Source: Flavobacterium hibernum (lineage in GTDB: Bacteria; Bacteroidota; Bacteroidia; Flavobacteriales; Flavobacteriaceae). Taken from it: 64,000 nt of DNA. Positions 1 through 9,269 of the stretch are shown piece after piece. The stretch covers positions 124,001 to 188,000 of the forward strand of contig NZ_JPRK01000011.1 of assembly GCF_000832125.1 (NCBI RefSeq), given 5' to 3'. Numbering within the stretch: the first letter of the stretch is position 1; each line of letters begins with the position of its first letter. The translations under genes were made by a program, and so were the position numbers. The notes beneath the pieces are model-generated. The model made no database searches, was not told the origin of the DNA, and worked only from the letters and a program-made list of their open reading frames with translations.

Positions 1-830
1 GCCCATGTTACGACCGCACCAAGAAAAATATAAATTGTAATAATAAAGATTCCGTAAAAAAATGCTTTTTTAATTCCTTGCGACTTTGTTTTGCTTTGTT
101 TGGTAAAAAAACTTACTGTCATTGGAATCATCGGAAAAACACAAGGCGTTAACAAAGCGGCAGATCCGGATAAAAAAGACAATATAAAAATGGTTCCTAA
201 ACTGTTTAAATCTTGTTTATTTGGTTTTGTTTTTTGCTGTTTTTCTATTGGCGAAATATTTTTCTTAATCGGAAGGTTACTTACGGGAACTTCTTCGACC
301 ACTTTCAAAGAGTCTTCTTTTACAATTTCAGTCACAACATTTGCATCAATATCTTTTGATGGAGTAATCTTAGCAATTGGACTTATGTTAAATTCAAGCT
401 CATCGTAACTTGGCGGAAGACAGTTTTCGTCATTACAAGCCATAAACTCAACTTCGGTCTTGATTTTAAAGGGCTTATTATTATTTATTTTTATACGTTG
501 TCTAAAAGTAGTTTCTTTTTCAAAAAACTTAATGGACATTTTAAATACAGGATCATTAATTATTTTTCCTTTTTCCTCTTTTACATCTCCAAGTAATTCA
601 AAATCGGGACTTTTTGTAAAATTAAAATGAGTTGGCAGTGGCCCTCCATCGGCAACATTTTGACTGTATAAATGCCAGCCATTTTCTATTGAAGCCTGCG
701 CCTGCAATTCATATTCAGTATCTGAAACTTTTTGCACACTCGTTTTCCACTTTATGGGACTGTATATCTGAGCATTTGCCATTATCGAAAACAATAGCAT
801 AATACTCGCTAAAAATATGTTCTTGTTCAT
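1..830 (-). CDS. dsbD: Thiol:disulfide interchange protein DsbD, N-terminal part (cut by window edge)
   Basis: The frame is open from an ATG at 828-830 to the window edge, giving about 276 residues. A signal peptide ending near ANAQ is followed by a DsbD-alpha-type periplasmic domain with the paired cysteines of the family in ACNDENCLPP. A charged linker leads into the first membrane segment, which carries LTPCVFPMIPMTVSFF, the hallmark of the DsbD/CcdA electron-transfer core. The remaining membrane segments and the C-terminal thioredoxin domain lie outside the window. DsbD moves reducing power from cytoplasmic thioredoxin across the inner membrane to periplasmic thiol proteins. It lies 145 bp after the M16 peptidase gene on the same strand, downstream of two periplasmic thioredoxin-like genes that are plausible clients. 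A 7-bp GC stem (852-858 with 871-877) in the gap may be a weak terminator or leader. Confidence 0.92.
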   Translation of the reverse strand, partial: MNKNIFLASIMLLFSIMANAQIYSPIKWKTSVQKVSDTEYELQAQASIENGWHLYSQNVADGGPLPTHFNFTKSPDFELLGDVKEEKGKIINDPVFKMSIKFFEKETTFRQRIKINNNKPFKIKTEVEFMACNDENCLPPSYDELEFNISPIAKITPSKDIDANVVTEIVKEDSLKVVEEVPVSNLPIKKNISPIEKQQKTKPNKQDLNSLGTIFILSFLSGSAALLTPCVFPMIPMTVSFFTKQSKTKSQGIKKAFFYGIFIITIYIFLGAVVTW

Positions 831-975
831 GGGATAAAATTTTAAAGAAGAGGGGCTGAATAGCAATAAACAGCCCCCTTAATAATCCGCTATAAAAACT
901 TATTTGCTTACTAATTCAAAATAATTATTGATAGGGAGAACTAATTAAACTCTTTTATAAAGTTTCTAAAAATAT

Positions 976-3810
976 CTATTGTAGCGGTTTAAAAACTACT
1001 TCAAAAGTATCTGCATTGCTAAGGAATGAATTGGCAAAATCCTGAATATCTTTTGGTGTTATACTATTTACAATATCTTCATAGTTTTTAGGATCATCCA
1101 TGTTATAATTTTCTGTAAAATAATTGTACAGTAAACTCATGATATAATTATTAAAATTTTTGCTGTCTGCTCTTGATTTTAGATAGTTTTTTCTAGTCTT
1201 TTCTAAATCTTCGGCAACAATTTCTCCATTTTTTACTTTATCAATTTCCTGATATACAATAGGCAATAAATGCTCTACTTTCTCAGCATCACAATCAAAA
1301 TTGATAGAAACAGTTGCTTTAGATTTTGACGAAGGTTTTGGAAGTTTTACTAATTTAGATCTTAAGTGCGCACCGTAAGTTCCTCCTTCTTTTTCTCGCA
1401 AACTTTCAGTATATCTTAATGTAAGTATATCATTAAAAAATGAAACTAAAATTATGTTTTTCAATGAGTAAGGATATTCTTTAGCATAACAAATGTTTAC
1501 AGAACTTTTTGGCGTTTCCATTTTGATAACAATGTCTTTGTCTATTTTTTTAGAAATCCATTCAACTTCTTTATCTACATATTTTTCGTTGCGTTTAATT
1601 CCGGAAATACTGGCAATATACTTTTCTAAAAGCGGTTTTAAAATTTCTGGAGTTACATCTCCAACGATATAAAACTCGAAATTGGATACATCTGCAAAAC
1701 GATCAAGATAAATTGATTTCATTTTATCAAAAGATAAATCATCAACATATTCCTGATTTTCTATCATTCGTTTTTTAAAACTATTTTTTCCATACACCGT
1801 ATTTACAATACTATCATTCATTTGAGATTCGATATCTTGTTCTTTCTCGTTTAAAGAATTTTGCATTCTTTGTTTCAAGAGTCCAAACATCTCTGCGTCA
1901 AATCTTGGTTTTTCAAAACGCATATAGATCAATTGCATCATGGTTTCTAAATCTCTTACATTGGATGCTCCTGAAATTTTTTCTTTAGAATCTAGTAAAT
2001 CAAAAGATACATTTGCTATTTTTCCAGTTAGTACTTTTTCCAGATCTGTACTTGTTAGATTTCCTAAACCTGACATTTCTGCCAAATTTGTTGCATAATT
2101 TACAGAGGGTAAATCTTTAGGTTCGTACAATGATTCTCCTCCTGTACTCTCGGCAATTAATTTGACATCTTTCTTATTTTTATCCGCAAATTTAAAATGT
2201 ACTTTTACGCCGTTACTTAATATATAAGTCGTTGCATTGATTTCTTTCGTTGTTTTTTCAGAAACAATTTTACCAGGTTTCACTACTATATCGCCCATTA
2301 AAGATTTACCAGCAAACGAATCTACATAGGGTTTTAAAGTAGGATTATTTTCTGCTTTGGATATAATATCAAAGGCTTTTTCCTCATTCAAGTTATTTTC
2401 TTTTTCTACTCCGGTAACGGCAACTACGCGATTATTTGTTGTGTACAAATCATTTAGTTGTTTTTGAAGAATTGCTGAATCTAAGTTATTCCAAATTGTC
2501 TTTAACATTTCAAACTCAGCTACGGGATCACTTATAATTTCATGTTTTAAGTAATCTTTTTTCACTGCCGAAATCACACTTTTATGCGAAATCTCGTTGA
2601 GTTTTTCCAGATAATTTTCATACGATGAAATTCTTTCGGTAACTGCTCTTTCAATCTCTCCTTTTGAGAAACCAAATTTAGTCGCACGAACCCATTCGTT
2701 CATTACGACAGTAAAAGCCGCTTCCTGCTGATTGGGTTTTGGAGAAAGACTTATAAATAAAATATCATTTAAACGACTGTAATTTTGAAAACCAATTTGA
2801 GCGCCTTTAAACGGACAATCTTCTTTTTGTGCCATTTCTCCCAATCTGTTATTGATTAAGGAGAATGCGATACTACGTTGTGTCGATTTTTCTAAATCAG
2901 CAAATGTTCCTGTTGGTTTTTCGGCTTTATGACGAATCATATAAATAATATTCGAACTCGAAATTTCTTTGTCTAAAGCCAGTTTAAATGTCGCTTTATC
3001 ATTATCCGGAATGGCAATTTCAAAACGTTTTTTAGGGTTTTGACGCGCCGGAATATCTGCAAAAAGTTTTTTTATTCTTGCTTCAATGTCCTCAGCATTT
3101 ATATCTCCAACAATCGCGATTGCTTGCAAATCCGGACGATACCAATCCTTATAAAAATCTTTTAAAACTTGATAATCAAAATTCTTAACGATTTCCATGT
3201 CGCCAATTGGTTTACGATCTGCATACAAACTATTATTATAGTAATAAGGCGCAAGCTGATTGTAAATACGTTGCGATGCATTTTGTCTCGTACGCCATTC
3301 CTCCGTAATTACACCACGTTCGGCATCAATTTCCTGATTGGTTAAGGATAAAAACCCAGACCAATCGTGTAAAACCAATAAACAGGTATCGACTACTCCA
3401 CTATCTTTTGATGGGATATTGTCAAGATTATACACCGTTTCGTCTGTACTCGTATATGCGTTGATGTTCTTACCAAAAACAGCTCCTTGTTTTTGGAGTG
3501 TGTTTAAAATTCCTTTTCCCTCAAAATTTTTGGTTCCGTTAAACGCCATATGTTCCAGAAAGTGCGCCAAACCTTTTTGTTGATCGTTTTCTAAAATAGA
3601 ACCTACGTTTTGAATGATGTAATAACTTGCAGTATTTTTATTTACCGTTGTTGGATAAATATAATACGTCATTCCGTTTGGCAAAACTCCTTTTTTTATT
3701 TTTTGATTGACGGCAATTGGATCACCGGCTTTAAAATTTTGAGCCTGACCCGTAAATAAATTGGCAATTATAACGAAGAAAAGAAGTACTGATTTTTGTT
3801 TGTAAAACAT
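976..3810 (-). CDS. M16 family zinc metallopeptidase, secreted
   Basis: This 944-residue protein has a signal peptide cleaved near residue 24. The zinc motif HFLEH is at residues 83-87. The third ligand fits E164 in ERGVITEE, at the spacing of the HxxEH-x76-E rule of the pitrilysin/insulinase clan. The length matches the two-lobed M16 enzymes of Bacteroidota, with an active N-terminal half and an inactive C-terminal half. These enzymes enclose and cut peptides and small unfolded proteins, here in the periplasm or at the cell surface. It is the last enzyme of the SusCD-led gene set. A 14-bp perfect inverted repeat lies between it and the TlpA-like gene upstream, so its mRNA level may be set separately. 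The substrate is unknown; peptides brought in by the upstream SusCD pair are the natural guess. Confidence 0.92.
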   Translation of the reverse strand: MFYKQKSVLLFFVIIANLFTGQAQNFKAGDPIAVNQKIKKGVLPNGMTYYIYPTTVNKNTASYYIIQNVGSILENDQQKGLAHFLEHMAFNGTKNFEGKGILNTLQKQGAVFGKNINAYTSTDETVYNLDNIPSKDSGVVDTCLLVLHDWSGFLSLTNQEIDAERGVITEEWRTRQNASQRIYNQLAPYYYNNSLYADRKPIGDMEIVKNFDYQVLKDFYKDWYRPDLQAIAIVGDINAEDIEARIKKLFADIPARQNPKKRFEIAIPDNDKATFKLALDKEISSSNIIYMIRHKAEKPTGTFADLEKSTQRSIAFSLINNRLGEMAQKEDCPFKGAQIGFQNYSRLNDILFISLSPKPNQQEAAFTVVMNEWVRATKFGFSKGEIERAVTERISSYENYLEKLNEISHKSVISAVKKDYLKHEIISDPVAEFEMLKTIWNNLDSAILQKQLNDLYTTNNRVVAVTGVEKENNLNEEKAFDIISKAENNPTLKPYVDSFAGKSLMGDIVVKPGKIVSEKTTKEINATTYILSNGVKVHFKFADKNKKDVKLIAESTGGESLYEPKDLPSVNYATNLAEMSGLGNLTSTDLEKVLTGKIANVSFDLLDSKEKISGASNVRDLETMMQLIYMRFEKPRFDAEMFGLLKQRMQNSLNEKEQDIESQMNDSIVNTVYGKNSFKKRMIENQEYVDDLSFDKMKSIYLDRFADVSNFEFYIVGDVTPEILKPLLEKYIASISGIKRNEKYVDKEVEWISKKIDKDIVIKMETPKSSVNICYAKEYPYSLKNIILVSFFNDILTLRYTESLREKEGGTYGAHLRSKLVKLPKPSSKSKATVSINFDCDAEKVEHLLPIVYQEIDKVKNGEIVAEDLEKTRKNYLKSRADSKNFNNYIMSLLYNYFTENYNMDDPKNYEDIVNSITPKDIQDFANSFLSNADTFEVVFKPLQ

Positions 3811-3844
3811 ATAATTTTTCTTTTTTTTTAATTGGTAAGTATAA

Positions 3845-3879
3845 TTTGAAATTGTTAATTGTTAATTAACAATTTCAAA
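3845..3879 (-). repeat. Intercistronic hairpin between TlpA-like and M16 genes
   Basis: The 14-bp arm at 3845-3858 (TTTGAAATTGTTAA) is exactly complementary to 3866-3879, with a 7-base loop. It sits in the 93-bp gap between two co-directional genes. There is no clear T-tract after it in the direction of transcription, so an mRNA-stabilising or attenuating hairpin is more likely than a full terminator. Confidence 0.6.
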
Positions 3880-3903
3880 CTATGTCCTCTACGTGTTTAA
3901 TTT

Positions 3904-5289
3904 CTACACCTTCAATAATTTATCTAATTGCTCTCTCAATTCTGGATTTGACGGACGTAGGGCATTTGAATTAATAATGTTTCCTTTTGTGTCAAATAAT
4001 AAAAATCTTGGAATGGCATTTACATCGTAATTTTTGGCAACATCAGAATCAAAATCTTTATCAGCCATAATTTGAATCCCTTTTAGTTGTTCTTTTTTAA
4101 CGAAGTCTTTCCACTTTTGATTGTCTTTTGGTTTGTCTAATGAAAGGCTTACAAATACAATATTTTTACCATGATAATCTTCTTCCATTTTTTTCATGTG
4201 AGGAATCTCTGCTTTACAAGGTCCACACCAAGTTGCCCACAAATCGATGTACACTAATTTTCCTTTAAAATCTGAGAAAGAAACCGGTTTGTCTTCAATA
4301 TCTTTATAAGTAAATTCTAGTCCTTTTTGACCTACATTTTTATGCAGTACTTTTTCATAATCGATTAAAAATGATTTACTAGCTTCAGAAATCATGTACG
4401 GTTTAATGCTTGGAGCTACTTTTTCATATTCTTCGATTTTCATGCGAGAAGTTGCTACTGCATCACGTAAAAAAACATCTTTTAAAGTAGGATCTGTAAT
4501 ATGCGTAATAGCTTCTGCCAAGTCTAAACGCTTTGGACCTCCAGCTCCATTTACAGTTACATAAAAGAAATAATTTGACATTAACGAAACTCCATTTGCC
4601 AATTTCAACAAATCAGGATCTGTAAATTTTTTATCGGTTTGCCATGTTTTAATAATAGCAGGACGGTCGTCTTTGTCAGGAAATGCAGTTCTTGGCATTC
4701 TGAAAAAGTAATATGTTAATTCTTCAACATCTGTTGTTACGGCTAATTTTAATAATTTATCAAAAGCTGCATTTTTCGTTTTAATACTTTTTGTAAAAGC
4801 ATCTGCTTTTGCAATCCCTTTATCTATCCAAGGATAAAAATCTAAGTAAGTCACATTGCCTCCAACTCTTGCAAACGGCGCAAACTCATTATAAATTTCA
4901 TTTGCTTTTTGAACCAAAGCATTTTGCCCCACAGCTTTACCGCTTAAAACGTAATTGTCTTTACTTATAGAAAGATTGATATCTAACTTAGGTTCCAGAT
5001 ACAAACGGATTAATTGATTGCGGCCTTTAAATTGTCCGTAATCCACGTAATAAAAACCAGGTGTTGCAATGGGTAACATAAATCCAAATTCGCCTAGAGG
5101 ATTCACTTTGGCTGTCGCCGCTACGGCAGGCTGTCCTTCTTCGACATTATAAATGGTAATTTCTTTTATTTTAGTTTCAGGAATCGAAATTGTTCCTTTG
5201 ATTACTGCATACTCAGAAATGTCTGCTGCAAAACTAAATTGCCCGACAAAAATGGCAATTAACAGAAGTAAAATGGTTTGTTTTTTCAT
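3904..5289 (-). CDS. TlpA-like thioredoxin-fold protein, periplasmic
   Basis: The 461-residue protein has a signal peptide (cleavage near residue 21) and an N-terminal beta-rich region of roughly 90 residues like the DUF4369/TlpA-associated domains. A helical middle follows, then a C-terminal TlpA/ResA-like thioredoxin domain from about residue 322. The redox motif WATWCGPC puts the active cysteines at 355 and 358; the family cis-proline appears in the later AIPRF. Proteins of this type reduce disulfides in the bacterial envelope. It starts 28 bases after the aspartyl-protease gene and belongs to the same gene set. With DsbD and a second thioredoxin nearby, it points to thiol chemistry in the processing of the imported substrate. 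The partner is not identifiable from sequence. Confidence 0.9.
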   Translation of the reverse strand: MKKQTILLLLIAIFVGQFSFAADISEYAVIKGTISIPETKIKEITIYNVEEGQPAVAATAKVNPLGEFGFMLPIATPGFYYVDYGQFKGRNQLIRLYLEPKLDINLSISKDNYVLSGKAVGQNALVQKANEIYNEFAPFARVGGNVTYLDFYPWIDKGIAKADAFTKSIKTKNAAFDKLLKLAVTTDVEELTYYFFRMPRTAFPDKDDRPAIIKTWQTDKKFTDPDLLKLANGVSLMSNYFFYVTVNGAGGPKRLDLAEAITHITDPTLKDVFLRDAVATSRMKIEEYEKVAPSIKPYMISEASKSFLIDYEKVLHKNVGQKGLEFTYKDIEDKPVSFSDFKGKLVYIDLWATWCGPCKAEIPHMKKMEEDYHGKNIVFVSLSLDKPKDNQKWKDFVKKEQLKGIQIMADKDFDSDVAKNYDVNAIPRFLLFDTKGNIINSNALRPSNPELREQLDKLLKV

Positions 5290-5317
5290 GATATTTTAGT
5301 TGTTTTTTGATTATATG

Positions 5318-6793
5318 TTAAAGTGAAATTCGAATAGATTGTTCATTCTGTTCAATAATAAAATCTTTGGGTTCTTTAATGGATTTTAATTTTTTGATGT
5401 TTTCAGGATTTCGTAAATCAGTAATTTCAAAATCGTTAATCTGCGCTATTTTTGCGCCTGGTTTAATTTTTTTGAGTTCTTCGTTTTCTGTATCCGTAAT
5501 TCTTTTTACGACTAAATTGTTCTGATCATCAAAATCTAAATCAAGTCCAGACAAATAAAAAGATGATGCTTTTTTAAAGGCATTATTGGGTTCTAAGTAC
5601 ATGGTTTTATGCAACATATCAATCGTAAAATTGAATCGTTTTATTAAATCAATTCCAAGTGATCCATCGGCAGTTGCCCAACTTTTATTGTTTTCCTGAT
5701 ATTCCTGCAAAGCAATTGTAACGTTCGAAAAATTATTTCCGTTAATAGACACATTTGGAAGCGTTCCTCCCATAATTTGTGTTTGATGTCCTAAACTATG
5801 ATTTGTTGATGTGTACTCTATTTGAAGTTTTTTGTCTAAGTTATTCTTATGATTAAAAGGTCCAAAAGCGATCAAATCATAACCTGCTCCGGTATCAAAA
5901 GTAAAATTGCCTTCTACTGTTTTTTTATCTTCAAAAGTCAATGTTAACGGAACTATTGGTAAACCTGTTTTATAATCGAAAACAAGTGGTTTTGCTTTTC
6001 CATCATACACAAAATTTCCAAAATTATAAAGGTCAATTGTTTTGGTATCGAAGTTAACTTTGGTAATAAAATTGCGAAGTAAATTGGCACCAAATAATCC
6101 GTCGTAAACACTACTTTTAGGAAAAATAACTAATCCTTGATTGGGAATACTTTGATTACCAATATGAATTGTATTATTTGCCGAATATTGTACTTGCTGA
6201 CTTCCGCCCACAACTGATGCCGATTTATTGCTCGTAACAACTATTCCTGCTTTGTATGCGCTATCTGGGTTTAACGCCATTCCGTCTGCACCGGTATCAA
6301 ACAACATAAGAAATTCGCGATCAGTATTGTTCAGTTTTATTTTGACAGCGATTCCGTTTTCGATCATTTCAAACGGAATGCTGGCTACTTTTTTTACCTC
6401 AGCATTTCGATCTATTCTGTACAAGCCATCAAAAAAAGTTACATATTGTATTTTATTTGCTGCATTAAAAACGATTTCTGAAGCTTTCTTTTCTTTTCCT
6501 TTAAAGAAAAAATTTACGGCAACGCGTGTTTGATTTTTAACTGCAACAGATTTTCCTATTTGCAAAGAATCTAATGCCGATGAGGCTTTGAAAATAGTAT
6601 TTAAATAAAATTCATTTGATGACGCATCGCCCACGCCAACTGTAAAATCTGGTGCAAGCAATGTTTTTATTGCATTATAATCTTTGTTTTGAAATGATTT
6701 TTCGAATGCTTTTAGCGATTCCTGAATTGACTTGTTCTGCGCATAAACAGAACAACTCAAAAACAAAACAGCAAATATGAATATCTTGTTCAT
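5318..6793 (-). CDS. Retropepsin-like aspartyl protease family protein with NTF2-like and PDZ-like ends
   Basis: The 491-residue protein has a signal peptide (residues 1-19). A SnoaL/NTF2-like segment spans about 20-125. Two retropepsin-like repeats follow, with DTG triads at 166-168 (LFDTGADG) and 300-302 (TFDTGAGYD). A PDZ-like C-terminal region runs from about 415 to 491. Two DTG repeats in one chain could form an internal aspartic protease pair, as in pepsins, instead of the dimer used by retroviral enzymes. This class in Bacteroidota is poorly characterised. It lies 4 bases from the thioredoxin gene upstream, so the two are co-transcribed. I infer peptide processing in the periplasm; activity is not proven by sequence. 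Confidence 0.85.
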   Translation of the reverse strand: MNKIFIFAVLFLSCSVYAQNKSIQESLKAFEKSFQNKDYNAIKTLLAPDFTVGVGDASSNEFYLNTIFKASSALDSLQIGKSVAVKNQTRVAVNFFFKGKEKKASEIVFNAANKIQYVTFFDGLYRIDRNAEVKKVASIPFEMIENGIAVKIKLNNTDREFLMLFDTGADGMALNPDSAYKAGIVVTSNKSASVVGGSQQVQYSANNTIHIGNQSIPNQGLVIFPKSSVYDGLFGANLLRNFITKVNFDTKTIDLYNFGNFVYDGKAKPLVFDYKTGLPIVPLTLTFEDKKTVEGNFTFDTGAGYDLIAFGPFNHKNNLDKKLQIEYTSTNHSLGHQTQIMGGTLPNVSINGNNFSNVTIALQEYQENNKSWATADGSLGIDLIKRFNFTIDMLHKTMYLEPNNAFKKASSFYLSGLDLDFDDQNNLVVKRITDTENEELKKIKPGAKIAQINDFEITDLRNPENIKKLKSIKEPKDFIIEQNEQSIRISL

Positions 6794-6797
6794 CGCT

Positions 6798-7670
6798 TTA
6801 TTTTTGTAAAGTGTATGGGTTGTTTGTGCTTTTTGTTACGCCAAAATCTTTCAACAAAATACCCTCAAATTTTGTCCATTCATCGGCGGTATAAAGTGGT
6901 TTTGCCTCTGCCAATAATTTTTTAAAACCAGTTAAATCATTTGTTTTTTCGAAGTCTTTTCTTTTATGTTGTAAAATGGTAAATACGTGGCTGGAAACAC
7001 TTCCTTTGGCAAAATCTTTAGATAATTGTGTGATATTTTTCAAGAAAAGATCGTCGTATTGTCTGCCAATTTTTAATCCTGTAATAATTACGAAAGGAAC
7101 CTCTGCAACTATTGAAGGCTGAGATTTTAAATATGCATCGACAACCTCAAAAGAAACATTTCTCTTGCCTGCCATGTAAGCTTGTTGGTAAAACTCCGGA
7201 TAGTCTTTTTCGTTAATTTGCGGACTGTATTTTTTAAAGTCTCCTTTTTTCGCAGCTTCTTTTGCACTTTGAAGCAAAGCCATAAAAGGTTCTACTGCCT
7301 GAAAACCCATTGCGTTATCAATCACTTTTCCGTCGGCATTTAAAAATAGAAAGGTTGGAAATCCTGTAACGCCATATTTCATGCTTAATTTTTTTCCAAT
7401 TTCTTCTTTTAAGATGTCTGATTTGAATGTAACGAAATTATCTTTTAATAACGATGCTACTTTTGGATCAGGAAATACGTCTTTGTCCATTTGTGCACAC
7501 GGCATGCAACCTGTAAAATACAAATCGACAAAAATTAATTTATGTTCTGTAGCGGCCTGTTTTTTAGCCAATTCCCAACTTTCATCTGCAGTTGTTGTTT
7601 GTGCTTTTACAGCAATAGAAGTCCAGGCAAGCAGCAAAAATGCACTTGCAATTTTAAAAATAGGTTTCAT
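6798..7670 (-). CDS. Thioredoxin family protein, periplasmic
   Basis: The 290-residue protein has a signal peptide ending near KAQ at residue 24. A thioredoxin-like domain covers roughly 28-145. The redox motif is CMPC (C55, C58) in YFTGCMPCAQMDKDVF, which resembles DsbD-gamma/thioredoxin_7-type domains. GVTGFPTFLFL supplies the cis-proline loop. The C-terminal 140 residues are helical and not recognised. It is the first gene after an 11-12 bp intercistronic hairpin that follows the PKD-like lipoprotein gene, so it may begin the less-expressed enzymatic half of the operon. Its likely reductant is DsbD, encoded further downstream on the same strand. Confidence 0.9.
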   Translation of the reverse strand: MKPIFKIASAFLLLAWTSIAVKAQTTTADESWELAKKQAATEHKLIFVDLYFTGCMPCAQMDKDVFPDPKVASLLKDNFVTFKSDILKEEIGKKLSMKYGVTGFPTFLFLNADGKVIDNAMGFQAVEPFMALLQSAKEAAKKGDFKKYSPQINEKDYPEFYQQAYMAGKRNVSFEVVDAYLKSQPSIVAEVPFVIITGLKIGRQYDDLFLKNITQLSKDFAKGSVSSHVFTILQHKRKDFEKTNDLTGFKKLLAEAKPLYTADEWTKFEGILLKDFGVTKSTNNPYTLQK

Positions 7671-7689
7671 AAAGTTTGATTGTTTTATT

Positions 7690-7720
7690 AGCCGAATGAA
7701 TGTTTAAAATTCATTCGGCT
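7690..7720 (-). repeat. Intercistronic hairpin after the lipoprotein genes
   Basis: The arm AGCCGAATGAA (7690-7700) is exactly complementary to 7710-7720. The hairpin lies in the 73-bp gap between the PKD-like lipoprotein gene and the thioredoxin gene. On the transcribed strand it lacks a good T-tract; the T-run is on the other side. A stabilising hairpin that separates the outer-membrane genes from the enzyme genes is more likely than an efficient terminator. Confidence 0.6.
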
Positions 7721-7743
7721 TTTTAATATTTTAAAGTTTTTGA

Positions 7744-9237
7744 CTATCGCGCACGGTACGCAACATCTACAATTTTGCATAATCCTGAATAACTTTTTTC
7801 CAGAATCAAATCTCCATTTACTGGCGGAACGGTAAACAATTCAAGTTTTCCGGTTGTACTGTAACTTCCTACGGTTAGTTTGTTGGTTAGTCCTTTTGCT
7901 GCTCTTGAATGGAAACCTATATAGGTTATTTCTTCTGTTCCTTTGTCGAGCATTAATTTTGCCGATTGAGTTCCGTTATCGTATTCGTAGATCTTGTTTC
8001 CAACTACGTAAAATAAATATCCTGAATCTGGACTAACGGCAAATTTGGTTGCTTTATCAAAATCCGGTGCATTTAGTATTTCTTTGTAATATACTTGTGC
8101 TAAACCTGTTGTAAAACGAACTAAATGAAATTTTCCTGTTGAAATATTTTTAAGTACGGCAAAATTTTCATTCGTATTAAAACCTGAAGTTGTCATATAA
8201 ACCAAATCACAATTAGTATTATTCCAGTCTAATACTGTTGGTGAAGCTACCAATGGAGGCATTATAGAACAAGTACTTTTTGTCATACTGTATCGTATAA
8301 AACGGCGGGCATTTTTATCATAAAATATTGGTGATCCGGATGAACCTCCATTTTCTGCTATAAATGGTGCTGCATAAAAATCTTTGCTTTCGGTATCGAC
8401 TTTATTTTGCGGTAAACCATATTTAATTTGAAAAGTTCTAAAGTAACAATAAATATTTCCATTACTGTAAAGGAAATTTTCTCCATTTGTAGGCGATTTC
8501 ATAAAATCGACACCAAAATTGGTTGGCAATGCTCCTCCTACTGTTTCGTATGCTAAGTTTTGCGATTGTACCCAACCAAAAGAATCTGGGTCAAGTCTTG
8601 CAGTTCCAGACTCTGAAGCAGTTACATAAATACCATAAATATTGGTACCTGATAATGCCTGAGGAACACAATAGACATTTACGGCCTTTCCACTTAGTTT
8701 CAATGCCGATCCTGAAGCATCAAGAGCATTGGTAACAATACGTGGTGTAGCCACATTTGGTATAATCGAAACCATGTCTAAACGGGCTTTTCCATCGACA
8801 TTTCCAAGAACTAACCAACCCTCATAAATAGACGATACTACATTTAGTGTAAAAGCGGTTTGCTGCCAGTTTACTCCTGTAACTTTATCTTTTATAAAAT
8901 AATAAACGGTATATTTTGCAGGCGGCAATTTTAATATTCCATCAATATCTTTAGTCGTTGAGATTGTAGTTCTGGACTCTGAAACCAATTTTGTTGGATT
9001 TACTGCTACCCATAAATATTCATAACGATTAGGGTCAGTACCATCGTCGAGCGTTGGATTTAATTTTGGTGCAATCTTAAAATAATCTCCTGTATAAGCT
9101 GTATATTCTTCTGCAAGTCCAGTTATATTGGGTTCATTTATAGCTTTATAATCGTAATTCCCCTCGTCGCTTACACAACCATAAGTCATTAAAAGAACTA
9201 ACAACAAGCTCAATTGTATTTTTATATTTTTAAACAT
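7744..9237 (-). CDS. PKD-like family surface lipoprotein
   Basis: The 497-residue protein has a lipoprotein signal with the lipid-attachment cysteine at residue 21, followed by acidic residues (VSDEGNYDYK). The N-terminal 130 residues look like the tandem Ig/PKD-like folds of the PKD-like family found next to SusD genes. The rest is beta-rich, with repeated short strands resembling a propeller-like or substrate-binding fold. In characterised SusCD systems, extra lipoproteins encoded beside SusD sit on the outer face and help capture or present substrate. It follows the DUF4843 gene by 32 bases. The family call rests on the N-terminal signature and context. Confidence 0.78.
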   Translation of the reverse strand: MFKNIKIQLSLLLVLLMTYGCVSDEGNYDYKAINEPNITGLAEEYTAYTGDYFKIAPKLNPTLDDGTDPNRYEYLWVAVNPTKLVSESRTTISTTKDIDGILKLPPAKYTVYYFIKDKVTGVNWQQTAFTLNVVSSIYEGWLVLGNVDGKARLDMVSIIPNVATPRIVTNALDASGSALKLSGKAVNVYCVPQALSGTNIYGIYVTASESGTARLDPDSFGWVQSQNLAYETVGGALPTNFGVDFMKSPTNGENFLYSNGNIYCYFRTFQIKYGLPQNKVDTESKDFYAAPFIAENGGSSGSPIFYDKNARRFIRYSMTKSTCSIMPPLVASPTVLDWNNTNCDLVYMTTSGFNTNENFAVLKNISTGKFHLVRFTTGLAQVYYKEILNAPDFDKATKFAVSPDSGYLFYVVGNKIYEYDNGTQSAKLMLDKGTEEITYIGFHSRAAKGLTNKLTVGSYSTTGKLELFTVPPVNGDLILEKSYSGLCKIVDVAYRAR

Positions 9238-9269
9238 TGTTTTATATTTTTAAATTAAAAAGAATGATT

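Noticed and set aside
91..408. A plus-strand ORF of 105 codons at the left edge
   Set aside because: It is the complement of the clearly recognisable dsbD reading frame.
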